Shown: positions 20,136 to 23,520 of the stretch, piece by piece
How the letters are laid out: each line of letters opens with the position of its first letter
Position numbering within the stretch: position 1 is the first letter of the stretch
Assembly (NCBI GenBank): GCA_015680685.1
Contig: MNCI01011855.1
Span: 1-23,520, forward strand
Reading direction: 5' to 3'
DNA from: Gnetum montanum
Lineage: Eukaryota; Streptophyta; Gnetopsida; Gnetales; Gnetaceae
DNA: 23,520 nucleotides
The notes under the pieces: model-generated
Told to the model about the DNA's origin: nothing
Seen by the model: the letters and a program-made list of their open reading frames with translations, nothing else
Database searches by the model: none
Position numbers and translations under genes: made by a program

Positions 20136-20153
20136 TACTCCCACGACTGAATG
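20136..20153 (-). other. Polypurine tract of the minus-strand element
   Basis: On the minus strand CATTCAGTCGTGGGAGTA directly precedes the LTR, matching the guest tract CATTCAATCATGGGGGTA at 14 of 18 positions. Confidence 0.75.
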
Positions 20154-20385
20154 AAAACTAGTATTTGAGTGAACAAAAGAAGGCACAAGTTTCTTTATAA
20201 AATGTTGGGAAGGTATGCGATTATTAACTAAGTAATTGACACACAAACTGACTGAAAAAACATTAAGTGCCCAAGTGTACGAATTTACAATCATTACAAA
20301 AATTCATGTTCATGAAAACAAAATTGAATACCATGAAAAATATTGATAGCACAACTCCACTAGTGGCCTGAAGATGAGAAGAAAG

Positions 20386-23278
20386 TCAAATGGTCCCAGG
20401 TGGTGGAGTTTCTTGATGTTTCAAAGGATCTTCTCCTATCTCTAGTGCACATAGTTATTGTGATTGAGGCTGTGGTTGTGGTTTTCCAACTATAGCTACA
20501 ACTTCTAGTGGATGATGAAAAGCATCTAGTAATGCTTTCATCTTCTCCTCCTTACTCATGGGATCATACATGGTCCACATAGCATCACAAATGTAGGCTC
20601 ATATGAAAACATTCCAAGGATAGGGCATTGCAGGGAATACTTGACATTGATAAACTAGATAGCAAATTGTTTGCATTCAATTTTGAGCACCCTGAGTGCA
20701 TTTCACAGCTTTTGGTAGTCATTCATTTTTTTGGCAAGGTTCTTTACTATTGATCTTTGATTAGTGAATTTCACCTTGAGAACCTTGATTTTGGCATTGG
20801 CTATTTCCAACTTCTATTTTATTTATTTATAGTGCTTGAACTCTACCTCATATAGAAGGTATGAGATGACCACTCTTTTCTTCAATTATGACCTTGGCCT
20901 TCTAGTGTCCATCATTGCCAGGTTTAAGTAATGGAGGTTGGTAAGCTCCATGTACTCTATCATCTCCTCAATATGTAACCCCTTGAGGAAAATTTCAGCT
21001 TTGTTTTATTCATCTAGTCCTTCAAAGATGGGCTACAAAACATTACCTCCTTCTTGGATCTACTAAAGGGCCTCATTCAACTTTGCTTTCACCAATTGGA
21101 TGTGTTTCTCATTGATTTCCTTCTACAAGCCAACTTGGTCTTTGTAATGATTCTTGACCCTTTTGAATTTGGAGGCCTTATTTTTCCAAGTGATAATATT
21201 AATGGAAAAATTATGGTGAGGGACATTCACCTCCATTAAGAGATTTCTATTCTCTATAGCCAACCTCTCAATTCATTGTTTACCCTAGCAAGCTACTCCT
21301 ATTGTTGTTGGATGAGTTCAACCATATGATCTTTTTGCATCTCAACATTTCGCAAGTGATGGTTCTCCTAGATCAACTTGATGCTCTCCTAGTGAATCTC
21401 TGACAAGTCCTTTTGAATGTTATATGCAATAGCATTTGCAAGGGCTTAGTATAATACTACCAACTCCTTTGTGTACTCCACCTATTTAAGTTTTTGTTGA
21501 ATCTATTGGAAAGATTGATCTCTTAAGACTACCATGTTAAGTACGGTGGGATTAGTAAGGTGGGCTTTACATTCCAAAATTTTCATAACCAAGCATTGAA
21601 TCTTAGCTTGGGCTATTTCAAGTTGGGAATTAGTAATGAGAACCTTGCCCTTAGCCTCAAGCAACTTCAACTGGTTTGCTAAAATGATTTATGGGATATC
21701 AAGGATATCAAAAACTGGTTACTTGGTTCCTACTAGTTGGTCTAGAAACTCTTCATGCTGGCCTGCACTGAATCTCCAACCTCTTGCTCTTATAGACACC
21801 TACACATCTCTAAGTGCAATAACATTTGGTATAGGTGCCATAAGGGCATTCACTACATTGGCCATTAGCTACCACTTATTCCATCATTTCCTATCCTTGG
21901 TGCTGCATCTATAGAATAGTTGCTCCCTCACCCTCTTCCAAGTACACCAAAAAGCTAGTAGCATTCCCAAATATTTCTAGGAATGGCTACTGTTGAGAGA
22001 GGGACATTGTTACCTCTTAGGTGCTAGGATTCAATCTTGCAAGTACCTACATTCTTTTAGTAGAAAACATTGGTGTTGAACCCTCCATCCTATTAATTGA
22101 TCTTTTCACTTTGTTGAGATGACTCAATGTTGGCCTGTAGATAGAGGGATCACCACCACTCGGTCCTTCCTATTGTTGTTGTTGTAGTTCATCATGAAGT
22201 TCATGTGTGCACTTAATGACAATGTAGGACTTTGGCATTGTTTGTTCATGAGTGGGTGGTCGTGGTGGCTACTTCTCTTCTATCACCTTGGTAGGCACTT
22301 TATCTTTTATCATTTCCACCCAAGTGGCAAAAGGAGCATGTCTGATGGCATTTTTGGAATAGTGGGCTATTCAACCNGAAGGAGCATGTCTGATGGCATT
22401 TTTGGAATAGTGGGCTATTCAACCCCTTATGCATAATTAATGGATGAGGCATGAAAAGGGAAGTTCCTTTCTCCCACATTCATTTTCTTAAAAATTCTTC
22501 TTCATCTTGAGATAGATGAGTTCAGAGAGGTTGACTAGAAATTTTTGGCTCAAAGCGGTGCATGTGTAGGTAGAGAAGGCTATTACCTTGCTGGGCCTTA
22601 CCATCATATTAATGTGGTAGGCTACCATTTTAAAGCATGCATGCTTTGCCATTTTGAGTGCATCAAACTCCTTACGATCAACACCCATAGCACTATTGGA
22701 CCTTCTCCTTTTGACCTCTAGGTTTGCTTGCATTGAATTTCTACCAGGGTTTCTCTAGTTTTTAGAAACCCAAGGGTCTCAAAAATGGCCTTTAATGAGT
22801 AAGATGTAGAAATGTCATTAATTTTTATCATGGAATCACCCAACCTATTATTCCAAAAGAGGTATGTTTCTTCCATGTATCATTCTCTACTGGAAGTGAG
22901 AATGGGCCACATGGGAGAAGTTTAGAGTTGAACTTTGACATCTTCTGGGGTAAAGTCCAAGAAAGATCCAAAGTTTAGTTTAAGAAGAAATATTTTTTGA
23001 ATATCTCTAAAGCTAATTTACCTTAATTAGGCCTCCATTAGAGTGACCTCAAGGTTTAGTCTTGGTTCAAGTGTCTCATCTTGGTGGGATTGCTCCATTT
23101 CAACTTTTGGAATTTGTTAGACAGATTCTACTTTGGGGTCCACTCAAAGAGGTCCTGTTGCATGCATCTCAGCCATCTACTCATGGGGCTACATTTTTTA
23201 GCCTGTTCTAGTTCTAGGCCACTTGTCCCTTGGTTGGAATAGTCCTCCTTCTTGTGGGTGCTTTGGTCTAGGTACCAT
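20386..23278 (-). pseudogene. Third ORF of the minus-strand element (coiled-coil protein), decayed copy C
   Basis: About 2.9 kb. The predicted ATG is at 23278-23276 (MVPRPKHPQEGG, then FQPRDKWPRT), aligned with copies A and B. Conserved parts are FLDFTPEDVKVQL and SPMWPIL, IKINDISTSYSLKAIFETLGF, MMVRPSKVIAFSTYTC and FLVNLSELIYLKM. A long degraded helical region follows, then the C-terminal motif at 20518-20577 (WTMYDP then SKEEKMKALLDAF) and a Pro/Gln-rich tail (KPQPQPQSQ). The apparent end is TGA at 20386-20388. It is broken by stops and frameshifts and contains the artefactual duplication at 22331-22424. N-terminal motifs of this copy are the best preserved of the three. Function unknown. 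Confidence 0.75.
22331..22424. repeat. 46-bp exact direct duplication around an N (probable assembly artefact)
   Basis: Bases 22331-22376 recur exactly at 22379-22424, separated by N and one G. Like the block at 13904-14008, it looks like an unmerged contig overlap. It falls inside third ORF copy C and adds a false insertion there. Confidence 0.85.
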
Positions 23279-23520
23279 TTGTAATCACAACATGACCAAG
23301 AATTACCATTTAATGTGTAACTTAGAACATTTAGGTATGTTGTCTCTTGGATTAGTTACACTTGGCTAAGTTGTACTCATGGTGGATTAATTATTTTAAT
23401 GTTATTTTAATAGTGTTTTATTTTATTGTCTACTAGAGTTCATTGGGAAGGTTTAACTCTCATAAATTAGTGATTTTAGTATTATTTATTCATTAAGCCT
23501 TGTGGGAGTTAGAAAATTTC
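23279..23520 (-). other. End of the spacer upstream of third ORF copy C
   Basis: No gene. On the minus strand it contains ATAAGAGTTAAAC-like and AT-rich runs and the word TAGCCAAGTGTAACTAA, which also occurs before copy B (14032-14048). It would continue to the internal promoter region outside the window. Confidence 0.65.

Larger units (their letters stand above)
19263..23520 (-). mobile_element. Third Ty3/gypsy element on the minus strand (3' part, continues past the edge)
   Basis: Read on the minus strand it holds the spacer end, the third ORF, the polypurine tract and the 3' LTR, in the same order as the other two elements. Its first bases (23520 downwards) align with about 13820-14115 of the guest spacer. 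Gag and pol would lie to the right, outside the window. Confidence 0.85.

Overview
The window looks like intergenic DNA from a large, repeat-rich seed-plant genome. A gymnosperm is my best guess, because the retrotransposons are long, old, AT-rich and CpG-depleted and no host gene is visible; this is inference, not proof. Almost every base can be assigned to three decayed Ty3/gypsy (Metaviridae) LTR retrotransposons of one non-chromoviral, Athila/Tat-like lineage. No intact gene, tRNA, rRNA or CRISPR array was found.

Layout. (1) A host element, plus strand, enters from the left edge: the last codons of pol (3-140), a 1.8-kb spacer, a large third ORF (1920-4730), then a break at 4876. It resumes at 18112 with its polypurine tract and 3' LTR (18193-19074). 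(2) A complete 13.2-kb guest element (4877-18106) is inserted in it: 5' LTR, tRNA-Asp-type primer binding site, gag, protease-RT-RNase H-integrase, a 2.1-kb spacer, a second copy of the third ORF (14116-16955), polypurine tract and 3' LTR. The near-matching 5-bp flanks ATGAT/GTGAT, and the way the host sequence rejoins across the gap, show a nested insertion. (3) After 188 bp of unassigned sequence, a third element lies on the minus strand (19263 to beyond 23520): LTR, polypurine tract, and a third copy of the extra ORF.

The unusual feature is the extra ORF between pol and the 3' LTR. It is about 940-960 codons long in all three copies. It has a globular N-terminal part, a short Pro/Ser-rich linker, a long Leu/Lys/Glu/Gln-rich probable coiled coil and a conserved C-terminal motif (WT..DP..KE.KMK.LLDAF). 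I do not recognise its family. In both copies where the upstream region is visible, a TATA box is preceded 20-21 bp upstream (start to start) by an 8-bp CATCGATG-type box. The same palindromic box and TATA arrangement recurs in the LTR promoters. This suggests that the third ORF once had its own LTR-like internal promoter.

All reading frames are broken by stops and frameshifts. Most stops sit where Gln, Arg or Trp codons would be expected, so they fit C-to-T/G-to-A decay of methylated DNA. Several catalytic residues are lost. Four single N positions occur; two are flanked by exact direct duplications and look like unresolved contig joins.
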